From Andrena cerasifolii (Eukaryota > Arthropoda > Insecta > Hymenoptera > Andrenidae): a stretch of 64,000 nucleotides of DNA. The translations under genes were made by a program, and so were the position numbers. This document shows positions 47,205 through 59,700 of the stretch, in pieces. The stretch is taken from positions 13,020,001 to 13,084,000 of the forward strand of contig NC_135119.1 of assembly GCF_050908995.1 (NCBI RefSeq), given 5' to 3'. Under the pieces are notes generated by a model that saw nothing but the letters and a program-made list of their open reading frames with translations, was not told where the DNA came from and made no database searches. How positions within the stretch are numbered: the first letter of the stretch is position 1; every line of letters begins with the position of its first letter.

Positions 47205-47525
47205 TGCACTAAAAACTAAATTGAAATGCATTAAAAACTAAAACCTTTTTTAGTTTTTGAATCAAAATTTTTTAGTTTTTAACTAAAACTTCTTTAGTTT
47301 TTAACTAAAACTTTTTTAGTTTTTAACTAAAACTTCTTCAGTTTTTAACTAAAACTTCTTTAGTTTTTAACTAAAACTTCTTTAGTTTTTAACTAAAACT
47401 TCTTTACTTTTTAACTAAAACTTCTTTAGTTTTTAACTAAAATTTTTGTAGTTTTTAAGCAAAACTTTTTTAGTTTTTAAGTAAAACTTTTTTAGTTTTT
47501 AACTATTTTTTTTAGTTTTTAGTGT
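47205..47525. repeat. 22-bp minisatellite, about 12 units
   Basis: The unit TTTAGTTTTTAACTAAAACT plus about 2 bp repeats head to tail with small changes (CTTC, TTTT, TCAG variants). Each unit is itself nearly palindromic (AGTTTTTAACTAAAACT), so either strand can fold. It lies about 0.4-0.7 kb after the Ig-like stop codon, possibly in or just past the 3' UTR. Confidence 0.9.
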
Positions 47526-49458
47526 TCGTTTTTTGTTTTTAAAAGAAAGTTTTTTATGTTTAGGTTTAATTTTAATATATTAATGTTTAAGCCGAAGGTG
47601 TACCTACTGGTCCCGAATATAGGTAATACAAAATTAGCTTTTTAATGTTTTACCATAATTTTTTTACCATCAAACACAAAGTGATTCGATTCGCCCCGCT
47701 CTACCCTACAATTGTAATACTGCGCAGTGCGCAAACCTAAATAAACGCTCATTTTATCCCGACTGGTAAACACGTAGGAATTACGAAATCTATTCCCATA
47801 ATTTCAATCGGCGTCTCATTGACCGCTACAATGATACTCATCGATTGATCTTTGTCCTTGGTCCACGCCCGTAGGACACGGCGAGCGCTGCCGAAAGATC
47901 CGCCAGTTTGCACCCCCGAGCCTGGTCTGCCACCAAAATGCCCAAAGCCAGAGTACGCCTCAAAAGAATTTCGATATTGATCCCGGCCGCGGGACGTCGA
48001 CGTTCTCACCGACGCGACGTGTCGATGCCTGGCCGGTCTCAACGAATCAAAGTCCATCCTGTAATTGGAAACGGCAGCGACTCCGTTCGGCCGGAAGATT
48101 CACGACTGAATTACCGTAAGAACACAATTTACTGGGGAGCTATCTCGACGACGCCGGGGCTATACCTTCGATATTCTCCGGGAAGGAAATATGCTAACGA
48201 TCTGCAAAGAGAAACGGGGCTGCGACGGGAGTTCTGCCTCGTCCCCCTCACTTTCTCTCCCCCTTCCGCGTTTCTTCCGCCTCCGGTCTCCGTGGCGATT
48301 TAAAATGTATAAGCCAAAGTGCTTTCCCGTAAAAATGTAAATAAAATTGATTCGATGCGTCCCGGGACGGCGCGGCGCTGCGAGGCTCCCGCCTTACGTT
48401 CCGTTTGTCCTCCGCGGCCGATCGTTAACGGCGGAAGTAGAAACGCGCCCGCCCTCCGCGGGGCCGGGCCGAGCGGGAAACAATTAAGGGTTGCGTGAAA
48501 ATGAAATTATAACCGGTATATACGCGGCGGTTTCCCCGCGGGCCCGCGGAGAGCTTTCCCCATTAACGAACTCCGTCGCGGGCGAAAATAATTTCAGCGC
48601 AGACTGTCGTTGACAGTTTTTGTGCGTTCGTTAAGAACCAGATTTGTAAGCATTCGTTTTCCGTCCGAACTCGATTTTCTTTGCGCGGACGCGACGCGAC
48701 GTGCCGGCGGGGGAGAGAGAGAAAAAAAAGAGGAGAACCCTCGGCAGGCGCGACGCGGCGGATGGGGAGAGAAAAAGAGGGAACAGCCGATGGGATGTTC
48801 GCGAGGATTTCAGGGCGGCGGAATTACTTCCATTTACAGCGGCCCGATAACGAGTTATTGGATTTCGAAAGATTGAAATTGTTATCTGACGTTCCTAAAG
48901 GCTTGTATTACAATACTTTTCGAAATGGCTGACGCCCGGAGCTGCCCCACAGATTAGCTACCCGCGTGATGTTAAATATATTAATGACACCCCCGGCATA
49001 TCCTTTCGGAGACCACGATTTACCGAGATCGGCGAGCTTTTACCAAGCCAAGGTTTCCGCATTCGACGCCAGTAATATACATCCATTACGCTTCTTGTAC
49101 CAGTCGAATAAATCCACCCTTGTGCATACCGTGTGCCAGTTAATTTGTACAAACGATTTGCCACGCGAAATACGAGACTGGACGCGTAATTGAGATCGAA
49201 GTTCGGGGCTGTTGGTCCATTTCGCGTTCGTTCCGCTAGGCTCCCAGCGAATCTTCGACCGCGATATGTTGGACGAATCCACGAGGAAGAATAATACCGA
49301 TACCGGGGATCGCCTTTCGACGTTCGTCAACGGAGCATCCAGTGAACCAATTACAGGAGCGAACACGTAATCCGGATGTCCGGGACTGCATGGCTTTGTT
49401 GCGTAATATCTTGGAGTCGCGAGAGGGAACGTCGTTTGGTGGTTGAAGTGCAGGTAGG
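47526..49458. other. Intergenic DNA, no gene recognised
   Basis: Near 47690-47706 the segment CGCCCCGCTCTACCCTA faintly resembles the right tip of the GGGGAGACC family. The rest, including GC-rich 48.0-48.9 kb, has only chance frames (the largest is 131 codons at 47908-48303). Confidence 0.5.
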
Positions 49459-50305
49459 TAGGGGAGACCGGGGTAAAATGAGCTTCTTTAATTTGTTCTT
49501 TAATAATAGAATATATTTACAAATTTTGGTGATGTAATAAATGTATGTAATATAAGAATGATAATTATGCACATTCAGATATCGAAAAATGTAAATTCAT
49601 TTAAAAAGTTTGAAATTAATGTTTAGAGACTTCCGATTGGTTTTCTTTTCCACTTAGTTTTTCGGGTAGATTAGTCATAAATGTGTTATTTTAACTCCAA
49701 TTTTTTTCCGCGTGTTTAAAACAAGCTTATAAACATACACGTACACGCGTTTGCGAAATCATTGATCCTAACATTATTAAAGAATTAATTTTCCACTGAG
49801 TATATATATTCGGGGTAAAGTGACCGGGGTAAACTGAGCTGCAAATGGCTGCTCAGAACCGATGCGCAAATGATGTGCGCAATATCATAACCTGTTAGCT
49901 GGCTAGTAAACCACGCGGCGTGGTGGAACAGAAACTAACCCCCAAAAAATGAAAAAACTGTCACAGTTTTTGACAAACACGGTGCAAAAAAGCCATAAGC
50001 TGCCGTGCTGAACATGTCATCCCAGCGCAAGGGTTTAACATTTACTTATATCCTTAATTAAAGTTCTTATTTTATTTCAGCTCACTTTACCCCGGATAGG
50101 AGTTCACATTACCACTTACATAATTTCTTTCAAGTTGAAATTTAATATACTCTAAGTTTATTTTAAGTTCTGCTATTCGTCATTTATCAACAGTAATGTT
50201 TAAATTACATTATAAATCTATCACCACGCATTTTTATGGGAAGGAAAAAAAAAATTTTATTCGTCTTCAAACTTTTTCGGGCTCACTTTACCCCGACCTC
50301 CCCTA
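49459..50305. mobile_element. TA-flanked element with GGGGAGACCGGGG ends, copy 2
   Basis: Left TA|GGGGAGACCGGGGTAAAATG and right complement of GGGGAGGTCGGGGTAAAGTG|TA give 847 bp including the TAs. Subterminal copies (GGGGTAAAGTGACCGGGGTA at about 49813 and CTCACTTTACCCCGG at about 50081) form a second, inner inverted repeat. It is non-coding. It shares its outermost 13 bases with the 27738-28586 element, but the sequence just inside differs. Confidence 0.8.
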
Positions 50306-51183
50306 CAGTGTTACAAATTGAAAATTTGCTTGCCAGTAAAGTATTCGATTAGCAGAGGCGCGGCGCCGTTACAGTGACTTTTCTTACGACCGATCTTCAA
50401 TTTCAAAGCGCCTCAAACCATTGCTCCCCATTCAATCGCGTTGAAGTACGTCGCATGGAATGGAAAGGGTTCCTTGATTCTATTCTTATCCCGAGTCGTT
50501 CCACGGGCACGCGATACGCATTAAACAATCGGATTCGTTGCAGGACACCGCAATAAATTGCCGGGGAGGAAAAAGGGAAGGATAGAAGGAGCGTGTTCCC
50601 TCCTCGTGCTCGAATTACTGAACTTATTTGTGTGTCGGTGTGGTCTAGCCGTTGCTGGGCCACCGTGATTAAGACCCGGACGCCGGGACGGCCGATAGCA
50701 ATAAGTTCCCCGATTTGCGAGCGAGTTTGTCGCGGTGTACGAGCATATTCGCTCGTTTCATTGCGGGTCTAAATTACCGGGGACACCGGCGGACGGGACA
50801 AACGCGTCTTCTTGCCCGAGCCCGGCTCGAAGCTCGCCGCGACTCGATCATGTTCTTCCCACACTCGCGTTCTTGTTCCCTACGCGCAGCTCCATCCCAC
50901 GCATTCTAATGCAGCGATACTCGTCGATGGTGCCTTGGTACAGTTACAGACAAGCAGAAGAGAGGTAGTTCCGAGCTGTTGCCACGGGGAACGGTGGCTC
51001 GCCGCGAAATTATTCGGCTCGCTCTAATTGTGGACCGTTAAGTGGAAAATTTGTCTCGAGACACACATTGGTTCCTCGAGGGCTCCAGTTAGAGTTCCAA
51101 TTTATCGAGTGTCAAAGCGGTAGCTCCCAGCAGCGGGTCGCAAGGCACAGAATCCACTTCGTGTTATATACTCTTGAGAACAG
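50306..51183. other. Intergenic DNA, no gene recognised
   Basis: GC-richer unique sequence with chance frames up to 86 codons and no recognised domains or repeats. Confidence 0.5.
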
Positions 51184-51188
51184 CAGTG

Positions 51189-52240
51189 CACAGTGCTCTG
51201 GAAAGCGGCGTTTTGTGGCCAAAAGTCAATTTTTCAACTTCAATGTTTACAGAAATTTTTTTTCTTTCTATGTATTGATAACCCTCTAAACCTTCAAACT
51301 CCAATCATATTATATATTTCAGGCAATTCTATAATCAGATATAGAGTTATAAAGTGTAAATCATTAAATTTTAAGTGAAACTAATTGTTGTAATTACTCA
51401 ACAGTCCATAAAGTTATAGTACGTGGGAAACAAATTTTAGAAAAATGTATTTTACTTCGAGAATATTTATCGGCAGAAGCCGCGGAATCCAAAAATAAAT
51501 GTTACAAACACGATAGACAGTTCCATGCTCGGAAATCTAGCCGAAAAAGTAATTTAGAAGATATATTTAACAGGGCTATGGAAACCTCCGATCCATTTAT
51601 ATTTGATATTAGTTTAAACAGCAGGATCTATAAACAGCAGCTCAAAAAACTCAAATTGCCTCCTGAAATTTTATTGTTGCTGCGTTCTCCATCTATCAAA
51701 GAAAAAACATCGACATCAAATTCTTCAACTTCATCTTTCGAAGAAACGACTGACGATGATGAGGATTCAGATGAAGATAATGAAGAAACATTGCCCATAC
51801 TTAGGCATTTAAATAATTTAGAATTATATTCAGAAGACGTATAATAATCAGGCATTTATATGTATATTTCAGCTATATTTATCAATCAGTTTTCGTCTTA
51901 CTTCTTTACTCGTACTTTCGTTTTACGTTCTTTCTTTATCTTTTTAATATTGTCTACTTTTCCAAAAATGCTAACTTAACTAAATGTAATCGAATTTTAT
52001 TATAAAAGCAATTAATTTCGACTTACAAAATAGCCATAAACATGTCTAGAATTTAGCCGTGATATTTCATTCTTTTGTGCACAGTAACAATTACTATTCT
52101 TTTAATAATTCACTCTAAATAATCGTATTACATCACAATTAGTATAAACAGTCGTAATAGATGAAAATACGTGTGGAAAGAAATCGATATAAGTATTATT
52201 TGAATTTTGGCCACGAAACGCCGCTCTCCAGACTACTGTG
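51189..52240. mobile_element. DNA transposon with CACAGT ends and 5-bp duplication
   Basis: Left tip CACAGTGCTCTGGAAAGCGG and right tip, read inward, CACAGTAGTCTGGAGAGCGG. The inverted repeat runs about 41 bp with few mismatches. CAGTG flanks both sides (51184-51188, 52241-52245). The CACAGTG tip and 5-bp duplication recall Transib elements and RAG recombination signals. hAT is less likely, because no 8-bp duplication is visible. The element encodes one acidic-tailed small frame, described separately, and no recognisable transposase core. Confidence 0.7.
51368..51844 (+). CDS. Small ORF inside the CACAGT element
   Basis: The frame is open for 158 codons. The first in-frame ATG is at 51578, giving 88 residues. 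A splice acceptor such as CTCAACAG at 51404 could supply the upstream part. The product is lysine- and leucine-rich at first (KQILEKCILLREYL, LKKLKLPPEILLLLR) and then strongly acidic and serine-rich (TTDDDEDSDEDNEE). I do not recognise the family. It may be an accessory protein or the tail of a lost transposase. The open upstream frame and protein-like composition suggest it was once translated. Confidence 0.4.
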   Translation: MLSETNCCNYSTVHKVIVRGKQILEKCILLREYLSAEAAESKNKCYKHDRQFHARKSSRKSNLEDIFNRAMETSDPFIFDISLNSRIYKQQLKKLKLPPEILLLLRSPSIKEKTSTSNSSTSSFEETTDDDEDSDEDNEETLPILRHLNNLELYSEDV

Positions 52241-52245
52241 CAGTG

Positions 52246-55200
52246 GTTCAACGGGCAGGTCTGAAGAATTTTCGTGGCGGCAACTAAAACACCGAATGCT
52301 TCCTGTACAGCTTCCTTGAGAACGTGGTTGTTCCTTCGGATTGCCGTCGCCTGTTCCCTCCGAGGAATTACATAGTCGCAATTGTCACTTTGCAGTCAAG
52401 GAACGGATCCGAAAGGAAACGTTGCAATTTCAATTCATCCGAACGCGAGCCATTCAATTCAATGAACGGCTTTAAAGAATCCCACAGCACCGTCACGCTA
52501 AGTCCGTGGAAAAAAGATTAACCTCCAGGCAACGGAGTACGGCGGACCGTTGATCTAAATTACAGGAAAAGCCGGGCAAACGGAGGGAAGAAGCGAGGAA
52601 CGTGTTCTGTTACCAATGCCTCCATTTGCCCGCCCTGTCTCTTTGCCTTATCCACCCCTTATCCGCCGTCCACGAGGGATGCGCTGACATGACCATTCGG
52701 TCGAATTTACCGCGCTGATACCGCGTTTCTAAATACCTCCGGACACTTCCTCTCAAATACGTAATGAGTCTCGTCGCTCGGATGTCTTCAAAGTTCACCC
52801 ACAAAATTAGCCGTTTAACTGTGCCAGGATATTGGAACTTGGAAGTCATCACTAATTCCATACATTTCTATTTCCCGCTTCCTGAACTTATGGAATATGT
52901 ACGAACTATAAATGGTTATCGTGCGTGACAGAGCAGAATTATTCCTCACAGATACCACTGACCTTTCCCCCGACAAACTACACACCCGCCAATCCTACGC
53001 CCGATAGGATTTATTAAGTTCACGAGGGTCCTCAAGTGATCCCGGAAGTCAGCCTCGATAGGAGCCGTGCTAAGGCTAATTGGCGGATCAGCCGGCGAAA
53101 TATTTGACCGGGGCGAAATTATCGTTAGTCAGTTAGTAATCCGGACGCCGGTGTCTCCGTGGTTAGCCAATTAATAAATTCGTGCCGCCGTTCCGAGGGA
53201 CCGGAGGATTCCCGCGGGCTCGCTCGTTTTACGATCGAGCAGCCGCCGGGACGGCCGGCGATCGAACAGCGATATCACGCACGCGTACTTACCGGACGGA
53301 CGTGCATACAGGGCGGTACAAAAGGGGACGGAGTCGTCGGCGGTCCAGGGGATCCGGCCGAGCCTGGAGTCGTAACGACGGGGCGGGACCCACGGTAAAT
53401 CCCGGACTGATATCTTGAGCCCCGGGTTAATCCACCGCCTAGATTACTCCTCATTGCTTAGCGCGCCGCCAGCGTCGAGTGTACGCGCGTGTACGTGCAC
53501 GGCGCGCTTATATGCGAGGCCCGGGCGAGTTAGAGATTGCGAGGGCAACAAAAAGGAGCTGCCACGGAAAGCGAAAGATTGCCGCCGCGCTAGTAATTTC
53601 GCGGGATTAATATTTAATATCCTGAAGAGCGAGCCGTGAAACGAGCGGGGGCTGCGGGGTTGGGGACGATCGCGACCCCCTTTCCCCGCTCGTTCAACTC
53701 GTGATCACCGTATCTCTGTCACCGTTCGGGAGCGAACGATAGGACGCTGCGCAGCCCCGTTTCGGTTCCTTCGACGCCTAACCCTTGACCCACTGTCGCA
53801 CCGGGTCCCCGGGAAACAATGAGACAATCTCAAATGAGGACCGATCGAGCCTCGTGACGGCGCGTAATCACGCGCTCCCCTTGCGCCGCCGCCTTCTTCA
53901 GCGTTCTCTAGCTTCTTGCAATCATACGCGGCCTCAGCCCGCGCTCCTAGCACCCCAGCTCGAGATTGGAATGCCTTTCGACGTAGGAAACACTCTGCGC
54001 GGTGGCTGGGCGTCAGCGGAAACAATGAGGCGCCACTTTCGGTTTTGCTCTTTGATACCTGTGCCTCGTTTGCTTACTTCTATCCGTCCAAGTATGTGTG
54101 TCAGTGTGGTCCCGCTTTGATTCTTACTCTCCCTTTACCTTTGCTGGCACCTCTGGTAAGCGCGTAGATAAGAAATGGTCGGGGAACCGTAGAACGCGCG
54201 GCTGTCGGAAGGATTAACTCTAGCTCGCGAGGGTGGTTTAAGGAATTTAAACGATCGATTTATGAAACGGAATAGAATTCGATCAGCGCGGAATCCTCTA
54301 TGACAGGGGAAATACTATGTCGCGGAAACAATTCGACAGGATGGAATTGCTGACCGATGAAACGGAAGTCGATCGAACTTTTCTCCATTCGAAGCTCCAT
54401 GCAATCGTACGCGTTCACCTCCCCCGCCCGTCGTTCCCCGGGCTCCAATCACCAAATCCGACTAGGTCTCCGGTGCACGGTCACAAGTACCTACTTCTGC
54501 AAAAATCTTGGCATGTCGGTAGGTAGGTAGGTGGCTCGGCAGCACGGGAATTCGAAGAAAAGCGCGAGCGGAACGCGCGCGGAGTTATTTCAAGCGCAGA
54601 TTATCAGCGATCTCTCGCGATTTAATCTAGGACCGCGTATCTAGGCCAGGCCGTTTCATTTACTCCGGACATTCCGACGAAATTCATTCCTATTTTTTCC
54701 GGCACGTTGTTCGAGACAAGAAATTCGTGCCCGTTTCCGTTAAATACAGAGGCGAAACAAGGAAACTTTCACTGCCTGATTCGGCGCTTTAAAACAAACT
54801 GCGAATTGATAATTAACCGCGAGATTACGGTGCACCATCATCGTATCCTACAATTTCACGAGGGATTTTATAAAAAGTTCCAAACGAACAGAGTCTTTTA
54901 TAACAATGCCGAGCACTATTCTTACTCTCTACCTGTTACTAGATACTTCTAAGGGGCGTATATTCAAGAAAGAAAGATGTAAAAGAAGTGTCACTCGTTA
55001 CGTAACCACAGTTACTTCAACATAGAATAGAATACAGCACCGCGACAAATGCACTATACTTTTGGAAGGTGAAAAGCATACTGTTAAGTCACCAACGTGG
55101 ACGACGTTAAGGGGACAATTCAATCCCGCCACGGGAAGCTTGTAAAGGGAGAAAAAAAATCGTATTACCAGCGAGAGTACAATGCGAAAGAGTAATACGT

Positions 55201-55417
55201 GAAATGCATCTTCAGCGCCGTTTTCCCTGGGGCTACAAAGGAACGCAGAAATCGGTCTACGCCGGGATATCAGATTAAATCTCTGTCGAGGAGCGAAGAT
55301 CGAACAATACCCCGTTGTACGGTGGTTCACAGGCGCCATGGCCACGTGGACAGGGGTCACGGAACAATCGAATCTCGTAGGAAAACCGATCAGACCGGGC
55401 GTCCCCCCGCGCTTGCC
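52246..55417. other. Intergenic DNA, GC-rich in the middle
   Basis: No gene recognised. About 53.1-54.1 kb is GC- and CpG-rich with overlapping frames in several registers. 52.6-52.9 kb and 55.0-55.4 kb have single frames of 83 and 146 codons (- strand) without recognised motifs. A short GTAG repeat lies near 54519. Confidence 0.5.
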
Positions 55418-55719
55418 TCCTAGAGCAGTGGCGAGCAACCTTTTGTCAGAAGTGGACCAGAAGTGGAAACCTACTACTCTACGCGGGCCGCAATATTAAA
55501 TGCATAAATATAACTAGTGAAAGAATTTTAATTTATGGGCTGAATTTGTTATTTCTGACATTGATTTACGATAAAACGTTTTTTTTTTTAACTTTGATGT
55601 ACTATTTATTAGCAATATATACACATTAATATATACTTACGTATTATAATCTAAACAGGTGTATGTATCTATATTTTTCTAATTAAATGAACGTAAATAA
55701 CCACTGAGATTTAAGAGAT

Positions 55720-56045
55720 TTAGATCTCCATTTGGAATTCTTCAGGAATTCTTTTAGCTGTAGCATTTATATTAAAGGGTGGTGAAAAAATATCAAAACT
55801 TATTTGATTTTCGCGGAAGTTTTTGAACCGCAAACTGAAATCTTGTAATCTCTGTATCTCCTCCGCATATTTCTTCGTTTGAGATGGATTTTCTTTTTTC
55901 AGAATTGGAAAATGAACCGTATTATTTGATTTTAGTTGCCGATTCCAAATTCATAGTTTACTTTCAAGGGTTGCTTTTATCTTATCGAACATTTCAGTGA
56001 TAACTTTGTTTTGCAAACAGCACTGTCCTTTATGTAAGTAAAAAA
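55720..56045 (-). pseudogene. hAT transposase remnant, antisense half
   Basis: The - strand frame contains KVITEMFDKIKATLES, HFPILKKENPS, KYAEEIQRLQDFSLRFKNF and RIPEEFQME, in the order expected for the C-terminal half of a hAT transposase. It has at least two in-frame stops (after ESKL and after FQMEI). Its last part is homologous to the start of the + strand remnant at 56304, so the two halves overlap in content but point away from each other. Confidence 0.75.
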
Positions 56046-56303
56046 ATAATCATATGTCCAACTTTCGTGAAACTGTCGATTTTCATTTTCAACTTTGCGT
56101 TTTCTACTAGAATTTGAACTCGTGGTGAAATAAACAAAATACCTGCATTAAAAATACCTTGATTTTTAGTGAAAATCAATCTTAACATTATCAACCTTCA
56201 CGTTTGTTTTAGTAACTGAAACTAAATGAGGTATAAACTATAATGTAAATTGCCTAGCGACCAGAGAACCAACAACTTCAAGCCATTGAATGTGGTACTT
56301 AAT

Positions 56304-56690
56304 ATTTTCTCATCACCCTTTAATTTTAATATAAATGTTCAAAGAATTCCCGAAGAATTTCAAATGGAATTAATCGATTTACAAAACGACACAGAATTAA
56401 GGAATAAATTTCAGAGTGCTAATCTTATTGAGTTTTATAAGCGTTATTATCCGGCTAATAAATTTCCATTGCTAGCTACCCACTCCAGGCAAATAATGAG
56501 CCCATTTCACAGTACGTATGCGTGTAAGCAACTGTTCTCGAGAATGAAAATTTAAAAAAGTGATCGTCGTAATCGACTCGCTGACGAGCGATTAAATAAT
56601 TGTCTTAGAGTAGCAGTTTCAAATACCGCGCCTAATATTGTCAAGCTCGTTCATAAGAAACAGATATGGCGATGTTCAGGTGGGCCAGAG
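56304..56690 (+). pseudogene. hAT transposase remnant, C-terminal dimerisation region
   Basis: Contains SPFNFNINVQRIPEEFQMEL, LIEFYKRYYPANKFPLL and STYACKQLFSRMK, the conserved hAT C-terminal region. After an in-frame TAA (56553-56555) the homology continues in the same frame (NRLADERLNNCLRVAVS) to about 56690. It is a single-stop pseudogene within the hAT element. Confidence 0.85.
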
Positions 56691-56752
56691 GTCTGCGGCT
56701 GGCGGGCCAAACGTGGCCCGCGGGCCGCCAGTTGCTCATCACTGTCCTAGAG

Positions 56753-59700
56753 GTCGAGGGGGCGAAGTTAAAGCCGCTTTTGTAAAATTCCGGCGGCCTT
56801 GGTTCGCGGCGAGAACACGTGTGGAAAGCGCGTTAACCGTTCTCCTCCCGCTCTGCCCCAATTTCAATTACCTAATTGAAAGTGACGGCACCCCGACGCT
56901 TCACCCTCTGACCTATCTATCCCGTTTCCATTCTCCAGCGGCTCCGTGGCTCTCCTCCCGCGTACGTGGAAAAGAACGACCGCCAGGACCAGCCCCAAAT
57001 GTAACCTCCGATAAATTGCTCTAACCTAGCCGGGCCCTTCTTCCACGAGCAACGACGCAGAAACAGCCACCGCCGGCCAATAAGTGTTAAGGATTCCCAT
57101 CTGCTTTGTTCCCAGCACGAACGGTGACCAATGAAGGCAATAAGCGCCGCTGGAAACGCGTGTATACGCTTTGCCGGCACCGTTGTCCGCGCTTCCAGAC
57201 CCGCAATTACGATCCACGCTGCATTACACGCGGCTTACCCTCGTTTCCGCCGCCTCTGTAGCGTGCACCACCCTTCCACACCCTAACGCCACCTCTTTCT
57301 TCGCGTCGCCTGCGTGCACATCCATCTCCAAGGAGGATCCTGCCACGTTTGCCCTCCAAGACCTCGCCGCCGCGTAACGGGCAAACTTTTCCGCTAGACT
57401 ACGCGCAAATCCCGCCCGTACATCAGCAGCAGATACACCCTGTTTGCGATCCTCACTCGTGAGATCCGCTCCGCGGCGCGACGACCTCCCGTCGTTTATG
57501 GTTCCGTTGATTAAGAGCGAGGGTCCTTCGCCATCGAGTTGAACGCGCTGACACAGAAGCCTGCCAGACGTCTGCGGGCGAATTTTACTCGGGATTGCTC
57601 GATTCGCCTGAACACCGCGGTCGAATCACTCTGGTGAAGGATGTAGAACAGCGTTATGTTTGTCGCGGGGGTTTTCGACCAACGTCGCTGTGCAACGTTG
57701 TTAGGATCCTCTTGCTCAGAAGAACTGTGCGAAACGAAGCACTTATCTGACAAGGAGAGTATTTTAGGTGTCCGTCTCCGATCATTTTGATTTTTGGATA
57801 TGTTATAGAGGACCGAAAAATAAGAAGTACGTGTTTTTTTATTTTTCCCCGTTTTCATATTTGGGGGGTGAAAACTGCGTTCAAAGTTAGGGTTGAAAAA
57901 TCATTTTTGTGGAATATCTCGAGAACTATTAGAGATAGGGGAATAGGGTCAATGAACGAATTTTGTGTCTTTGAATGCGAAATATGACTGACTCGCCAGA
58001 TTTTCAAAAAGTCAATTTGTTTAAATAATACATACAAAATTGTTATTTTTTGTTAATAATTCTTGTAAATCTTCATCTATTTTCATGCAAATTTATTTTC
58101 TCATACTTCATAGCCGAACCGAAAATACGGATAAATCAGAATTTGTATTTCGTACAAATTAAGAAATATAATTATTATTGAAGTTTACTTATAGTAAGGC
58201 GTCCTCCTACAGGGAAACGTAGTTCTCAAATTATCTAGAAATAAAATTCTAAACAAAACATATCTAATACGCATATAATTTCCCTTTGTATACCAGATAT
58301 TACTTGTAGCGTGAACAAAATTGCCATCTTAATTTTGGCTCTTTTTGGCTTTCTACAAGGACTCTTCGACTGTTTCTCAGTAATGTGCTGTTGCAGTGAG
58401 TATGTCCAACTGGGTAAAACAACCACGACGCGCTCTTCCATCCGGCATCTCTCTATAGACTTAACTATGTTCTTTGACATTCAGCAGGACATGTTCAATC
58501 TATTCTATAGATCTGACTTTATAGAATATATCTATTCTATAGATCTGACGTATGTCCTCAGTTTGGTTTAAAGTCGCTGGTCCTATAGTATTCAATTGTT
58601 TGTATTTAGAACGCATCGGGCGCTTCAGTGCACTGTGCGCTAGAAAAAGGAGGCGACTCTGTAGGTGTTCAAAGTGCAGCGCAGAGGAGAACGTAAGGAC
58701 GCAAGGAAACGAGGAACAAACAGCTGGAAACTTCGCTGCTAAGCTACGCGCGAATCTCGCGGTAGTTTCGCGCATACCTCGGCCACGATCCTGCTCGGAG
58801 AATTTTGTTTCCCAGAAAAGACGCGGTTACTTTACACCGGGATATCTTTCTTTAGCGCGCATCCGCGGAAGTGCATTCTATTACGGTGTTTCGTGCAGCA
58901 CGCGCAGCTTCAGGAGGAATAGAATTTAAACTTAGCTGCGGGCGGCAGATCTATTTCGAATACTGGCTCGGAGGACACAAATCTATGACTGACCTAGATA
59001 GGCGCACACGATCGAAGCAGTCGTCCAGCAAATGACAGACGCAGGCTCGAATTCGAAAGTGAATTGTTCGGCCGATCCTTTCCCCCAGTATACGATACTC
59101 GATCGCGGAGCTTCCATAGCTGGAAGATAGAATAATACCCGAAGCAAGAAACAATCGAGACTTGATCAGAATTCGGAGGGCGGTAATCCGCGGCGTATCA
59201 AATTCATACGTTCAGCGGCGACGGGGTGCGCGGAATAACAAAAAGGGGGCGTATAAAAATTCACGTCATGCCGGCGGGAACGTTAACAAGAAAGTGTATG
59301 TAATCAAGAATTTCCGAGCCAGTCTCCACCACCGTCACGGACTCGCATTAGGTGCTTCCCTTTATTTGCTGCAACCAGACTCGCCCGTTCTCACGAAACC
59401 GAGAGACAGTCCACGTCCAGGAGCGGTGAAATACTGTACAGTAATGGAGGCAAAGACTATCGCGAAGCTTACGGGGCGCAATTCGGAGGAACCCGTGTCC
59501 ATTCTTCCATTAACAGATTGAAACGGGCGGTTTCATCGCGGCACGGAGTGCTGATAGAAATGAACGACAAGTTACGAGATGTTCGTCGTTTAATCGCAGA
59601 GTAAATGATACGCGGGAAGAACGAAGACTCTGGTAAAAATATATGGTAAAAGAGAAACACCCTTTTGAATTGAATTTCGCTCGTTCACCTTACACCGATC

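Larger units (their letters stand above)
55426..56744. mobile_element. Decayed hAT element with perfect 8-bp duplication
   Basis: TCCTAGAG flanks both ends exactly (55418-55425 and 56745-56752). The left tip is CAGTGGCGAGCAACC and the right tip, read inward, CAGTGATGAGCAACT followed by GGCGGCCCGCGGGCC, a typical hAT terminus. Inside are two transposase remnants in opposite orientation, annotated separately. The domain similarity is to the GTF2IRD2/ZBED-like hAT transposases common in insect genomes. Confidence 0.9.

Noticed and set aside
47749..48057. 102-codon G/S/R-rich frame on the - strand
   Set aside because: Looks protein-like in places but has no family signature, no upstream exon and overlaps other frames in GC-rich DNA.
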